Assembly (NCBI RefSeq): GCF_003255815.1
Contig: NC_037674.1
Span: 23,448,324-23,512,323 of the forward strand
DNA: 64,000 nt
Origin: Theropithecus gelada
Lineage: Eukaryota > Chordata > Mammalia > Primates > Cercopithecidae
Direction: 5' to 3'
Made by a program: the position numbers and the translations under genes. The first letter of the stretch is position 1. Each line of letters starts with the position of its first letter. This document shows, one piece after another, positions 42,942 through 57,900 of this stretch. The notes below the pieces were generated by a model that saw only the letters and a list, made by a program, of their open reading frames with translations, made no database searches and was not told the origin of the DNA.

Positions 42942-45900
42942 CTGTAAAATAAAAGTTACAGAATTACTAGTCAGTTTAAATGAGTTCTATTTCACTTTAT
43001 AGGTTTGAAATTCCTCATAGCCAATTGTGATAATTTGATTAAAAACATCATTTTTTAAAATAACAAATAATATAAGCATTATATTTGGAGTAAAATACAA
43101 TTCATATAAAGTAATAAATATATACATATTAGAATATACAAAATTGAAATCAGGAAAGATTTTCCTAGGATTTAATGTATTTTATTTATGTTAAATCCCT
43201 AATTCCTGAGGTTAATTGTATGGGCAATAAGTCAAGCTAGCACAAAATGCCACCAACTCACCATGCCCTATGACAAACTTACACATTTAAACAAAATTAT
43301 TTTTAGAATAAATGGTTGCTTACTGCCCAGTCTCCCTAATCTCTCTCTTCCTTCCCTTTTATCCTCATTTCACTCCTTTATCCCCTGCAAACAAGTGCAA
43401 CTGACCAGAAATCTAATTTCTATCAGGCTACAAAGGGCCCCACTAATTCTGCTTTGCAACCACAGTGCCAAAGCCATTTATTCAATACCACAATTTGAGC
43501 TCAAAGTCTAAGAATGGCACCAAATATGCTACAGAAATAGTCACGGGAAAAGATAGCATAGATTTAAATCAATAAAGGTAAAAACAGTGATGTCAAGGAG
43601 AATCTCAGAGAAGCTTCAGGAAAGAGGAAGAAAACCAGAAACCTGTCCTTATGTAGTTATATCATTGCTAACTCTAGAGACTGGTATCTGAAGTAAATCA
43701 ATACCATTTATCAAAATACAAAGTGGCCACAAGAATTCATCACTACAACAGAACACTTTTGAGAGTAAAAGGGGAGTTATCAATAATTACACATAAGTAA
43801 CAGATGTAAAGTGAGACTATCCCCAGGCAAACTGGAATACATGGTCACTCAATCCAAACAGGTCATAAATTTAGGGTGTGACTACTTACCAAAATATTTC
43901 CCTCCCCACTAGATGTACATGTCAAAACAAATCAAGTTAGAAGACTTTAAATATTATAGTTGCCAGATCACTATGGGCTAATTTTAGTCTGGCAACCAAA
44001 TCAGACAGCCAGACATATTTAGCTCTATAAAGGGAGGAGGAAAAAAAGGAGAAAGGTAAAAACAAGAGGGCCTGTCAAAAAACCGCATAAGCCCTTTCCA
44101 GAAGGTAAGATCAAATTTTAATATCAATCCATAAGGAAGACTTTTTTTCTGTGGAAATCTTGATCTCTTACCTATAACATGATGGACTACTTTATACTTT
44201 CACTTTTTCATCCACTCCCTATTACTGCATTTCTTTTTGAAAACCAACTGGTAGTCAACTGCTCACCTACTAAACACTAATTAAATGGTCTAAGATAATA
44301 CATGTCATACTGAGACAAAACCAGTATCTTGTTACATATGCCAGATAGTCTTTAAATGTGTTCTGAAAAGTTATAAAATAGGCTAATCTCCAGAGAAATT
44401 ACATGATAATAGTTAAAGTAGATCCAAATAATATTCAGCCTACAACTGGAACGAAATGGGGAAAAAAAGCAAAAACACAGCAATCACACTTTCTAAAAAG
44501 CATCATAAAATGAAACTGGAAAACACATTTTAAAACAATTTAAAGATAAATGCAGCACAATTTCCAGAGTCCTCTTAATATCTTGAATGCTGGTACCTGA
44601 AAAAAAGCAAGTTTAATTAAAGAAGCTCTTAGTAAAGGACAGCACCTTACAGTTATTTTGAAAAGAACTGTGGAGGATTTTCAAGGACTTTTAAGGTTAA
44701 AGGTTCTTCCTTACCCTAATTTTACCTAAAAATGTAGTTTTTCTTAAGTATCCCATCATAGGTTTATTAGCAATAGTAAAGTTCACCTAAGCAAGAAATC
44801 TTCTTCAAAACCTCAATGGAAAATATGTCACTATTTCTTGCATAATCTGTCTCTCAATCTTTCGGGACAGTTTCTCTTCTTTGTGTTTCTCTTAAATTGT
44901 CCCTTTCAGTTTAGAAATCAGCACTCAGACCTCCAAATTCCTGACCTCGCAATGACCTAAAAAATTTTCTAGTTGACAAGATCCCTCAGCTAAGGTACTT
45001 GAACTTTCTTACAGTTCTGATGTTCAAGCTATATGGACAGTAGCCCATAAGTATTTGTTTCATGGTTAGACTGCTCCCCCAAAAAGAATCCCAGCAGGAC
45101 AGAACCAAAAACAGTTATAAATTTTCTAAGTTTCTTCCTGATCCTATAAAAACAGCAACTAAAATATTTTCTTTTCTAAAGATAAATAATTCAGGAGAAA
45201 AAAATTAGTTTCAAATAGCTGATTAAAATCAGACCTGCCTGACTTTTTATATGCTCTGAGAACTTCCTCAACTAAGTTAAATATCTAATAATCTTGTGTG
45301 ATTCCAAGAAAACAAAAACAGGACTGCTATTTTGGCAACAGCACAGGACAAAATAGTATGCCACGAGAAATCAATATCACAGAATAATCAAACATATTGC
45401 TGTTACATATACTAGTAATAAAAAGATTCGTCCCACAGTAAAAGAAACCTTTCTGTTTTATTTAACCCAGCCTATTGACATCTTGTGGGGGTATATTTTG
45501 GGATATGCTGGTAAAAAAACACATGTAAAAATAGACCAAATTAAAGAATGTTCAATAAAATCTACTGCCTACATGAAGCTGTTAACACAGCCATGGATGA
45601 AAAAAGGAAAATCAGACATTCTACCATAAGAAAACATAATAAGGATATAAGGAATAGAAAAGCAAAGTTTTCTGTTGTTTCTTTACAAACGAAAGATAGT
45701 GCCTATCAATGAATGCTCATCATATATCATTCGTACTATTACTGCATTTTTACTCTTAAGTTATTCTAAAGTCCACTCAAAATGCTTGAAGCAGCAAGTA
45801 CTTTAATCAATAAAATCTACCATAAGCCTTCATTTTCCATGCAGTTAACAAGCATACTGATGTAGAAATACTACATAATGGAAATCTGTGGAACAAAGTT

Positions 45901-48900
45901 ATATCTGTTTATATGGTTTATAGCAAGAATAATTGAAAATGGGTTTTCCTTGTGCTGAAGTTCTAAAATGTTATAGTCTTGCATCATACTGATCCAGAAG
46001 GCCAGAATGCAGCTAAAGTATACAGATGACATGGGAGCACATTTAAAAGACTATGCCCATTTGACCCCATTAGTACAAACTGAAATGATGTGGGGTCCAA
46101 TACTAAATAGGTTAATTTATTTATACTCAGCCTTTTTGAAAATGCATCTCTCTGAGGAATTATACAAGGCAAGATAAAAAGAAAGATCTCTTTTGCTACA
46201 GGAAAGACGTGTATCTTACCAGCTAGGGTCAAAAACATTACCTTCAGGGGCTTGATGGAATTAGAAAATAGCAGTTACATTCACTTACTTCTCATCTTGT
46301 TATATTTGGAAAGATATGAAAGCAATCTTTTCTAAATTACAAAGGTTGAGAAAATGTTCTATTGAGGGTAATATAACCCATAAAATAACATTTACTCAGC
46401 CTTTGTAATTACTCCATCGAAAACAGTTAATCACTAGAGATAATTTATAAGCAGAGGGGTTGCCAGTGGTACCCTTTACTGACAGACATTGTTTATGGGC
46501 GATGCATGGAGTACTACTAGATTTTTACTAAGAAGCAAGCAAGAGAATATACTTACTCTCTTTGGGCTTACAAGAAGAAGAATAACAACAGAAGACTGCC
46601 TTTTACTGCCCAAGAGGCCATTACTGGCTTGCAGCATGTTAAACAGAAATGTCTCATACTAAGAAAAAGATTTATAAATAAGTGACATGGCAGAAAAATG
46701 GATGGTTCAGTTCATACTAGCTAGATAATTTGTATAGTTGTCAATAGCTGGACATTTAATTCTGTATTATTATAACTTTCTTTCCCATCAATGTAGTTCA
46801 AGGTTAAAAATAAGGGAGATATTGGGAATTGTGTAAATATGGTATTATCTTAATATAAAATCTAAGAGTCAGAGACTTTTACAAAAGAATTGATAAAACA
46901 AAAAATCATTAATCTTAAAATATAATTATAATCAAAAAAGGATTATAAGGATAGAGCAAAAATAGCAAAGCAAAGAATAATAATTTAACCATTATTTTAT
47001 ATGGCTAAAATACTGTAAAAATTTTCTATGTAGATTAGAATGCTTTTTCCATTCAAAAAATGTCTTGCAATTGCTGATGTCCTCAGGTCATCAGGCCACT
47101 CCAACCAGAAGCCCACCAAAGACTTGAAGTTTGCTGCAAGCCTTGCTCATATCTAACCTCGAAAGGAAAGCAGACTACAAAGAATAAAGAACAGTCAACT
47201 CAACATTGGTCACCTTTTCACTGTCATTTCTTTGTCCTGCTTTTCTCTTTATCTTGCTAAGTTTCATTTCTACTTTTAACATAATGTCATATCTCATTTG
47301 GAGATTTTTTTTCACTGAAACAACATCAACAGAGATTATACTTGCTGCCACTGCTTGTCATTTGATGTATTTCACTAAGACCCTATATACATTCTTTCCT
47401 CTGTAGTCTACAGGATTCATGGCCAGACACTGCTGCCAGACACTGCTTACTCATTCTGGTAGATCTTCTCACTCCTGCAAAGACCAATACCTCAATGCCA
47501 CTTTACTATTTTGCTTTCTCTTAATGGTGACTATCAACCAGTTAACTTGTTTTCAACAACTTTTTCTTGAATTTTTGATTAGTGCAAAATAAAAGGATGA
47601 TCAAGAAAGAGAGTCAACAGAATATCCTAGACAAATTCATGTTGTATGTTCTTTGAGGGTATCTGACTTTTTTCACCTTCAAAATTCTAGTGCCTAGCAG
47701 ACTGCCAAAAATATGTTTGTGGATTTAATGAATAAATTACTGAATAAATGAACATCTACCCAGAATGCTTAACTTACAAACTTTTCATAAACTCTTACTA
47801 TATGTACAGAGGCAACAAAAGGAGCTAAGATAAAAAGACAGTTCTTGCCTTCAAGAGTTTCCATGTAGGATGGAAGAAAACTTGAACAAATAACTATTAA
47901 TATAAATAAAAGCTACAAAGGAGTAGACATAAAGAAATATGAGATAATATTATCTCTGTAGCGGCCACAAAGGTTATTTTGTGACAGAACACTAAACCTA
48001 TTCCTTCAAGACCTCACAAATTATCTATATGCTACCTGACCTCAGAAATTATATATATGTTACCTTATGTAACTTCCTATTGTGACTACAGTCTCTGAGA
48101 TTCCATGCAATAGCAGAAAAATATTAATACTAGCAAAAAATATTTTACTTTATAACACTCAGATGAATTCTCCCATTATTGCAAAAGAAACAAAAAGTGA
48201 GAATTTAGTCAATTAAGATATTTTGTAACAAAAGTAAGTATGGTATATAAAAAGTTCTTTTTTAAAAGTAATAAACCACCTAATCTTCCACAGACTTATG
48301 GAACACATTAAGGTTGTATAAGTAGTATCATTATGGTTAAGAACAGTTTATAAAAGAATAAGAAGGGCAACCAAAATGTACCCATGTCCAAGGCATTCCT
48401 GGCAGTGGGTTGTATGCTACCACCTAGGTTTCCTGTGTTGGGAAGGAATACAGTGTATGTAGAATGGGTCTCACCTATTAACTCCCTTATCAATTGGACA
48501 TCAGCATCTCAGGTGGTTATTCTGACAAAGCACTATATATAGTGCAGTGGCACTATACTATAAACAAGGAAATAAATATACCACTTATTAATGTTTCTCA
48601 CGAGAAAAAAAAATTTTAATGCAAACAATTAATCTTTTTAAAATGAGGTAATAAAACAAGTCCTATCTTTATTAACAGAAAAACAATAATATGATATATC
48701 CTAAACCTTGTTACCTAAACCTTGTTATTACCTAGTAGTAACAGCACTGTTCTAAGTCAAAAGATAGTGAAATAATTCATTTATTTGAAGTGGAATTAGA
48801 CCTGGCCCACTATCAAGACTATCCAGGAATAGGCATCTGGACAGGCAAAGGTCTAAACACAGCGTATAAAAGTTTAAAACCAATTTTCCTCCATAATCAA

Positions 48901-51900
48901 TATCAACATATCTGCAGTCATTTGCATACTTACCACACTGACTGAATTTCTCTTTTAGTTTCTGCCAAGTCAAGTCAAAAGGTAGCTAGAATGAAAAGAG
49001 GTATTAGTAACACATATACAAGAAAAAAAAGAATTTCAATTATCCTTAATATTTATTTGCTTACATTTCTGACAAATATCTGGTTGCCTTTGGAGCCTAT
49101 TCTCTCTCTCATTCCGCTTCCCATTGGACCCGATAAAAATCCTCGATCCATATCGATGCTCCTTTCCAGTATAGCTCCTATACCTGGTCCCATTCTATCA
49201 AAGCTGGAACTCATCCGGTCCAGTCCCATCCCCATTCCTCCAGTCACACTGTTCATGCCACCCATTCCACCACCTGGATTTTCAAGAAAGGACGGGGGGA
49301 TTTGGGAATTTTGTGTTTTTGTTTCAAAAACATAAGGAAAAGGAAAAGAGGAGAAAGGAGGAAAAGAAGAGGAGATAATCATTTTTGAGAAAGAAGGGGA
49401 AAAATTAATTTGTTTATATAATTAAATAATATACAAACATAAAATTATTTTCATACAGATAACATAACTTTCCAAAGAACAGAATTTGCTTCAGTATATA
49501 TTTAGTTAGCTGAGAAATTCTAGCCACTGTATAAATATATTATACATATATAACTGTATAAAATTATATTCTGATCATTAAATATATAAATATATAAATC
49601 CTCTACCAATCACTGCTTCCAATAACATGACAGTTGTTCTTATCCTTATTTTTATTTTCCAATATCAAGCATAATAATTGCTAGAGTAAAGATACACAGA
49701 GATAAATTCAAATTATTACAACTCTAGCACTCAAGCCGCTCTCACCGTACTCTCCTACAAATATTCCTTTCCTACCTTATCTTTCACCTCAGCATCTTCA
49801 CCTCTGTTTCCCAGTTTTTATTCTCATGGTAATTCAATAATCATAGCAAAACATAACTTTTAATCTCAATATTATTCAGAACTTGTCAAGGGAACAAAAA
49901 ATGCTATCACTCCCCATTAGCCAGAGCTTAAGAATTTAGCTCCGAACTCATACCTACGTCATTCTTATGCACTGACTCGATTTCCTGTCCTTTTCACTTA
50001 CTCCCATCTTACTTATTATCAAACCTTTTGTCTTGTACGTAATATCCCCAAACATGGAAATTCTAAAAATCAACATCACCCTCAAATTGGCTTTTTGTGA
50101 ATAACCAATATAAAATCAGGGAAACAGAAGTACAGACACTGAGATAAAAGAGGAAGGTACGGAAGTTAGAACTAACAGGAAATGGCTGAGGCTAAAAGAT
50201 GATGGAAGGAAGAATAAAATGAGGAGCAAGATACAATGGAAGTAGATGTCTTCAGCTGACAGGATTTTAGAATTTACTCTTAGAATAGTTTAAATAGGTT
50301 GTATGTTGTTTGTGAAATTTCATCAATTAAAGGAAGTCAATAAAGTATGGAGAGCTCACAGACATGTCCCAGTAAGCAAAAGAGGTTAAAAAAATAATAA
50401 TAAATAATCCATGTATTCAGGCTTAATGTAAGACCTAAAAGGTAGTAGTGGAAATGGACGGATGGGAGATTCGGCATTCCCCAGTGTTGCAACTACTCTT
50501 GATGCTATTACGGGAAAGGTTCAAGAGGAAAAGAAATAAGTACCTCTTTCAACCTTAGCCTGACTCAAGCTCAGGAGATGCCTAAGAGTGTTATATCTGC
50601 ATTTACCAAAAGACATAGATGTTTACAAACAAAATAAGCTAGTCACTAATAGCTATTATAGAAAATAAGAAAGGAAACAAAGTTGGTGCTAAAGCAAAAC
50701 TTGTTCCTGACACATGATCAGAGAAATCCCCAGATTCCCTAGTTGGAAAGAAGGTTCTTGGATTGGCCGTTAACACACAGTTTAGAAATATCAAAGAAGT
50801 AAAATTCAAACAGTTAATTTAGAAATTTCAAACAATAACCAAATAGAAAGGCTTCACTCAATTATCAAGATTTCTCAAATTATAGCAAGACACATTAACA
50901 TATAAGAACAAAGTATTACTATACTACAATAACTACTCTTGCAAAGTCTTTGCAAGCACTCAAATATTACTGAATAAATTCTAGTAAAATTTAAACCTAC
51001 TTATTCCAGATCCTACTGGACCCATGTTAGAAGCTCCTATTCTTCCTGCAAACCCTCCAATCATTGCACTGCCTAAACAAGGATGGAAAGATAATATACT
51101 AATTAATTTAAACAATCATACTTTAAAATTCCCAAGGTACTATGTGCTCTGATTTACAATAATTGAAAAGCATAAAGTCTTCTGAAAATAGAGTTCAAAT
51201 ATGTAAGATGTTGAAAAAGAGAGCTAGCATATTAAAATCTTTAAAGTGTTTTCTTCAGTAGTAAGCTGTATAAAACATTATGATTTTCTGATTTTTCACA
51301 GAAAAAGAGAAACCAAATTTCAAAAATTATAGCCTACAAAAAGAAAAGAAGTATGCAGCCAGCCCTACCAAGTCTACCAAAGGAATCTCCAAAGCCTCGA
51401 TTTATTCCAATATCACCACGTCCAAAATCTCGCTCCATGCTACTAGTCATGGCACCACGGTACAACTCTGAAAAAATTGTGCAACAAATTAACCTTTTTC
51501 AAATATATCAATGCAGGACGAAAACATTCAGGAATGTATCTAAATTATAAAAAGACAGCATAAGTCACAAAAACAAAACAGTCTGTCATTTACCCAATTT
51601 ACCTCACATGCCACACATATCATCCCCATTCCCACTAGGCCTGTCCTTATCTCCTAGTGCCTACATGCCTTCCGAAGACATTTTTTGCACCCATTCCTAA
51701 GTTATAGAGGGGAAACTTTAATAATAGGGAAAACTAAATGTGCCCACACTTCCCACTGCATACATTTACCTACCTCCCATTCGGCCAACTCCTCCAAATC
51801 CTCCCATGCTATTCATTGCTTCCAGACCACCAAACCCTATTCCTATGGAATAAAGATTAATTTTGAGATCCGACTGTCAGTGATGTAGCTGAAAGGTACA

Positions 51901-54900
51901 TTTTGTAAATGTTAAGTCTCACCAGTAAGCTCTACATCCACCCTACCTTGTGCAGCTACTTCTTAACACATCACCTTCCTTTAAGTATGTACCAGGCTCA
52001 ATTTCTGCTAGCAGCCTTTAGAACATGAGCCAACAATAAACCATGACTTTTTTATTTCATGGAATTCTCAACACAGTTTCTAGTTTATTAAAAATGGTGA
52101 TGGGTACATACAAAAAAACAAATCTTTATACATACCTCCTCCAATTCTATTCATTCCTCCAAAACCTGGACCATCCATTCCCATACCTCAAATAAAATAC
52201 ACAGTATGTACTTTAAGTATATTTTACTTTTATGACTAAAAGATGATATAATGCATTATAGCAAAATAGATACCACTGGTATAACCACAATGAAACACTA
52301 GAGAAGCAGTAAGGTATAGGAGGCATGGTTTAAAGTGCTATGCCATAGCAGCTGCCTAATCATGAGTCTTCAGAAAGGTCTCTTTGAACATTTATTAGAC
52401 AAGAAAGCGAAATTCACTAGTAACCCCACAACATTCAGTTAGAGAATATCTAGAACTAGGTAATCATTCACTTTTTTTCCACAATAAACACAGAAATATT
52501 ACTATCAATGATTTTTTTTCCAGCATAGACACAGAAATATCAGCAGATTTAGAGATCAGGTCAGAATATAAGGACTCTCTAAACATGGCAGTTAAAAGGA
52601 GCAGCAAAAATTTTAAAAATATAAATAGTATGATTTAGGAGAGGGTAGGTAGGTGTGAAAGTCTAAGGCTAAGGGAGGAAACTTGTTTGGATCAGAATAA
52701 TTATGATAATGAGCCTCATAATTTAAAGTGTGACTACAGCATCTCGACAAAAATAGGAATCTGATAGCATTTATTAGTCCATCAATTAAACCAGTAATTC
52801 ACGAAGTATGGTCCAGGGACTCTTTAGGGTTCAATAGGTCAAAACTACTTAAGTCACCAAACACCACTAAGACATTATTTGACGTTTTACCCTCACTTTC
52901 TTGAGTTTAAGGTGTCATTTTCCAAAGACTATATGATATACAATATCACAAAAAACTAAATGCAGAAACAGATATAACAGCAATATTAAGTCAAACATTA
53001 AAAAGATGTGTGGAAAGGTAAAACAATGCCACTCTCCTCACCAATTTCTTTTTTGCAATGAAAAACAGTTTATTTTCTTAAAGCTTTTAAGTATGAGTTT
53101 ACCATGTAATGAGTTTATCATTTTTTAATATGTAATTTTTTTAATTTCTAATTTTTCATTTATAATACAGTAAATACTGGTAATTATAACTAAATAAACA
53201 AAGCATTTTGGGGTTCTCAACAAATTTTAAGATATAAAAGGGTCCTAACATCAAAGTTTAAAAACCAGTCTCTAAAAATGAACTGAGAGTTCTTCCAGGT
53301 AAGCAGCCAACTAACTAACTGAAAAGCTACCTTCCCAACTGGATAAACAAACTTCAGTTGCCTATGATATGGTAGCATTTCAGCTACTCCATAAATACTG
53401 TACATACATGATATATTCTCCTTCTGCCTTAAAGACATTTCAAAATCCAAAGTGCTAAAAGGCTAGCTACAACACAGCTGGCCCCAAAGAAACTCTCCCG
53501 ACTTCTGCCTATCTCTTTCATGTCAGCTGTGCTCAAGGTTTCATCCCTTTTTCAGAATCAAGTGACATCATAAATATCTAACTATTAATTAGAGTCCTTT
53601 AAACATTATTACAGACCACATCAATGGAGGCTTTATTAGCTAGCATATGTATCATTTAAAAAGAAAAAAAAAAGTTAGAATACTCACCACCTGGACCTAA
53701 ATTTCCCATTACTCCACCTATGTTCAACTGGCTGGCACTAATAGGCTGTCCACCCGGACCAAGTCCCATCCCAATGCCTCCAAGACCACCTAAAACAAAA
53801 ATGAGAACAATTATTACCAAGATCCATATATGATTAACTAATTGGCAATAAACTTTTTTAAAGAGCTATATACCTGTAGTAGTATCTCTACAATTTCTGC
53901 AAATTTTCAAATAAGAGCACTGGTTCTTGTTTTTATCTAGAAAGTAGCACACTGAAGCCTGACTATAAAACCATTTATTAATGAGAAGTGTTTTATGAAA
54001 TAAAACATGATATACTATAAAGTACACCTTATACCCCACTTAAAGGTGCACTGAAAGGAATAATAAAATACCTAGAGGATTTTGAGTAATATCTTATCAC
54101 CTTATATACGGCACACATATCTGAAAATGAGCATCTTGTCCAAATTTGTAGACCCACTTAAAATTTCATAATTACTTTTTAAATGGCTCAAATCAAACTA
54201 AAAAGTCAATAACCATGAAAGTATAACACTGAATAAGGCAAATATTACATTACCTAGTTTTCTCATTGATATAAATACTTATTTGTATTTAATGGCACCT
54301 TAAATGTTTCCACATCTATTATCCATAAAAGAGGAAATTTTTGAGACCTTAGGTTACTTCCATAATGACATGGAGCTGATTTTAAAACTTGGGTCTTTGT
54401 TGTCAAACTGCACAACAAAGACCAAAGTCTTAAAATCAGCTACAAGGACAGATTACTTATATAAAGAAAGGACGATTCAACAAATAGCTGACTTTAATAG
54501 CAACAGTGTAAACATGAAGACTGTAGAATACTTTCAAAGTGCTTAGAGAAAATAATTATCAATCTTAAACTATACAACAAGTTAAACTATCTTTGAAGAC
54601 ATTTAAAAACCAAAATTGAGAGAATTTACAAATAAAAGATCCTCACTTAAAAGAGCTTCTAACATTCATGCTTCAGAGGAAAAAAATCAGTGCCAGAGTC
54701 CATAAAAGCAGAGGAGTGATGACACAAGAAAATGGTAAATAACATTGTCTAATTTGCAGGACAGAAAAAAAAATAGTACAGAACTAATAATACAGAACTA
54801 AAACGCTGAGCAATGATAGTATAATTCAGTAGGAAAGTGACTGCATCGAAAGGTCAGTCTACTATTACATAAAAGAATAATTATATTAACTTCAGGCTTC

Positions 54901-57900
54901 ATAGAAATATTAAAATATCCAGAACAATCCACAATAGGAGAAAAATAAGTATTTGTAAGACAGAAAAATAAGACACAAAATAATAATGGAAATTAATCCA
55001 AATGAACCAATACATGTGAAGAAACTGAACTCTTCAATTTCATGGGCAAAAAAACTATCAAAGTGAGTTTTTTAAAAAGTCTATCTAAGCCCAGCAATAA
55101 CACCATTTATAAGGGGTGTGCCTAAAACAGTAAAAAAATAGGAAAAATGTGCCAGGCAAGTACAAAACAAAATAAAGCTGCCATACTTACATTAAAATTA
55201 GACCAAAGATTCAAAGTAATTACTAGAGAAAAAAATCACCCTATAAAATTTTTGATTCACCAGGAAAATATATTAACTCTAATCTAGATGTACCTACTAA
55301 GCTAGCTTAAAAATATTTAAGTAAAAACAAGAAAAAGTAGACAAATCCACTATTCTACTGGGCAATTTTACTAGACACATAAGATAATAAAATAAACAGT
55401 GTTACAGCAGAAAAAATTATTAGTAAGGATCTAAGACAATTAAAATGATTAACAAACTTGATTTGATTAACATATATAGATCACTGCACTCACCAACTAT
55501 ACCCAGAATACTAAGAAAAATGTGCCATAGGGTAGGCCATCCATAAGTCCAAATTAATTCCAAAGAATCACACTCACATATAAACCATGTTCTCTGACTA
55601 CATTGAAATGAAAAAGTACAAAGAAAAAAAAAAACCTCATACATTTGGAAATTGAAAACTTCTATTTTCAAATAATACATGGCTCAATAAGAAATCATAA
55701 TGGTGATTTTTTTTTTTTTTTTTTTTTTTTTTTGGAGACAGAGTCTCCCTCTGTCACCCAGGCTGGAGTGCAGTGGCACAATCTCAGCTCACTGTAACCT
55801 CTGCCTCCCAGGTTCAAGCAATTCTCCTGCCTTAGTTTCCTGAGTAGCTGAGACTACGGGCATGCGCCACTGTGCCTGGCTACTTTTTTTTTTTGTATTT
55901 TTAGTAGCAACAGGGTTTTGCCATGTTGGCCAGGCTGATCTCAAACTCCTTATCTCAAGTGATCCACCCGCCTCAGCCTCCCAAAGTGCTGGGATTACAG
56001 GTGTGAGCCACCATGCCCAGCCCATAATGGTAATTTTTAAATACTCTAAAAACCGACCCATCATAAAAATGCTCCATAGCAAAACCCATGTAGTAACTTT
56101 ATAGTCATAACTGCTTATATTAGAAAGGAAAAGCTACCAATTTGAAGTAAGCATTCAACTTAAGGAGTTAGGACAAAAACAAACTAAACCCCAATAAAGA
56201 GAAGGAAAAAAATAATAAGGCTAAGAGCAGAAATTAAAAATACAAAACATTCAAATTCAGTTATTTGAATACACCATTAAAACTGACAAATTTCTAACAA
56301 AATTAACCAAGAAAAAAATAAAAATTGTAAACATTCAGAATTTTTAAAACAGAACCACAGATGTAGCAAAAACTTAGAGATAATTTTATGCCAAAATATT
56401 TGAAAATGAACAAAAATAGAAAAAATCCTTAGAAAAATAGAAATTACAAAAATTGACTCAAAAAACGATAGAAAATATAAGCCATCAATAGTTAAAAACT
56501 TCCCAGAAACAACAGATGAAAGCCAGTTTTACACATAATTTCTAGCAAATATAAAGAGAACATATAATTCTGATAAAAAAGAGCAAATACTTTCCAACTT
56601 AACACACAATGACTAAAATTTAAAATAATCTAAAAAACAGAAAAATGTACAAAATGTGGTATCAGCAGTTAAAATGAAGAAACTAGAGCTACATCTATCA
56701 ACATAAATGAATCTCAAAAATAATTTTAAACAAAAAAAGCAAGTTACATAATACATTATGATATCACTCAAACAAAATTTTAAATCCAACAAAACAATTC
56801 CCTATGTTTATGGATGTACAAATGTGCAGTCAAATTATTAAAACCTAAATGATAAATACTCTATCCATAAGTTGTTTCCTCTAGGTAAGGCATAAGTTGA
56901 AAGATGGGCAAGGGAGATGGGGAAGCTCCATTTTACCTGTAAAATTTTATTTATTTTAAAGAAAAAAAATCTACAACAAATATGGCATATGATAACTATA
57001 TGAGTAATTTTACTTTTGTCTGTATATTTAAGATTTCTTATAAGAATACTTTAAAAACCAGAGAAGACGCAGTGAAATAGTAAAAACAATAGCTAATATT
57101 TACTGAGTGTTTATGCAAAACGATTCTAAGTGCTTTACATATATTAATTCACGTAATACTCATGTCAACCCCATGAAGTAGACACCATTATTATCCCCAC
57201 TTTTCAAAGGAGGCACTGAGACACATAATACAATGAGTATATTACACTGTTATAGTCATTTGGAAAACAATTTGATAATACTAACCCATGAGAACTGTAA
57301 ATCTACTTCAGAATGTATGTTTGAAGGAAGTACCCAAAAACATTACAAAGATTTGTGAACAAAAAGGCATGTGTTTCTGTGGTTACTCAAAAGGAAATAA
57401 AAGTTAAAACACCTAAAATACAGAACAGCAAAATAGTTATGGAACATCTATATGTTAGACTATTATACTACCAATAAAAATATTTGAAAATAATTTTCAA
57501 CATGAGAAAATGCTTGTACTCTAATGTTAAACAAAAAATAATTCAAAATTATTTTTGTTCCCAACTATGTAAAAAATATACATAGAAGGCTGGAAGAAAA
57601 TACACAAAAATGTTATAACGAGGTTACCCACAGATTAGAGAGGCGAAATTAGAGAGGACTTTTTTTCCTTCAAGTGTATACATTTACCAAACATTTTAGA
57701 ATGTATTGCTGATCAGTCAGGAAAAGTTACCAAAAAGAAAACAAAAATGGCACACAACAGTCTTCCTAATCAATAGCGCCAAACTATCTTCATAACTCCA
57801 AACTAATCCCAAATCGTGAGAAACTACGATGTAGGCACAAAAACAAAGTTTTGCTTAGCATATAATAAAACAAACCCAAAAAACCCTATGTTGTTTCTCA

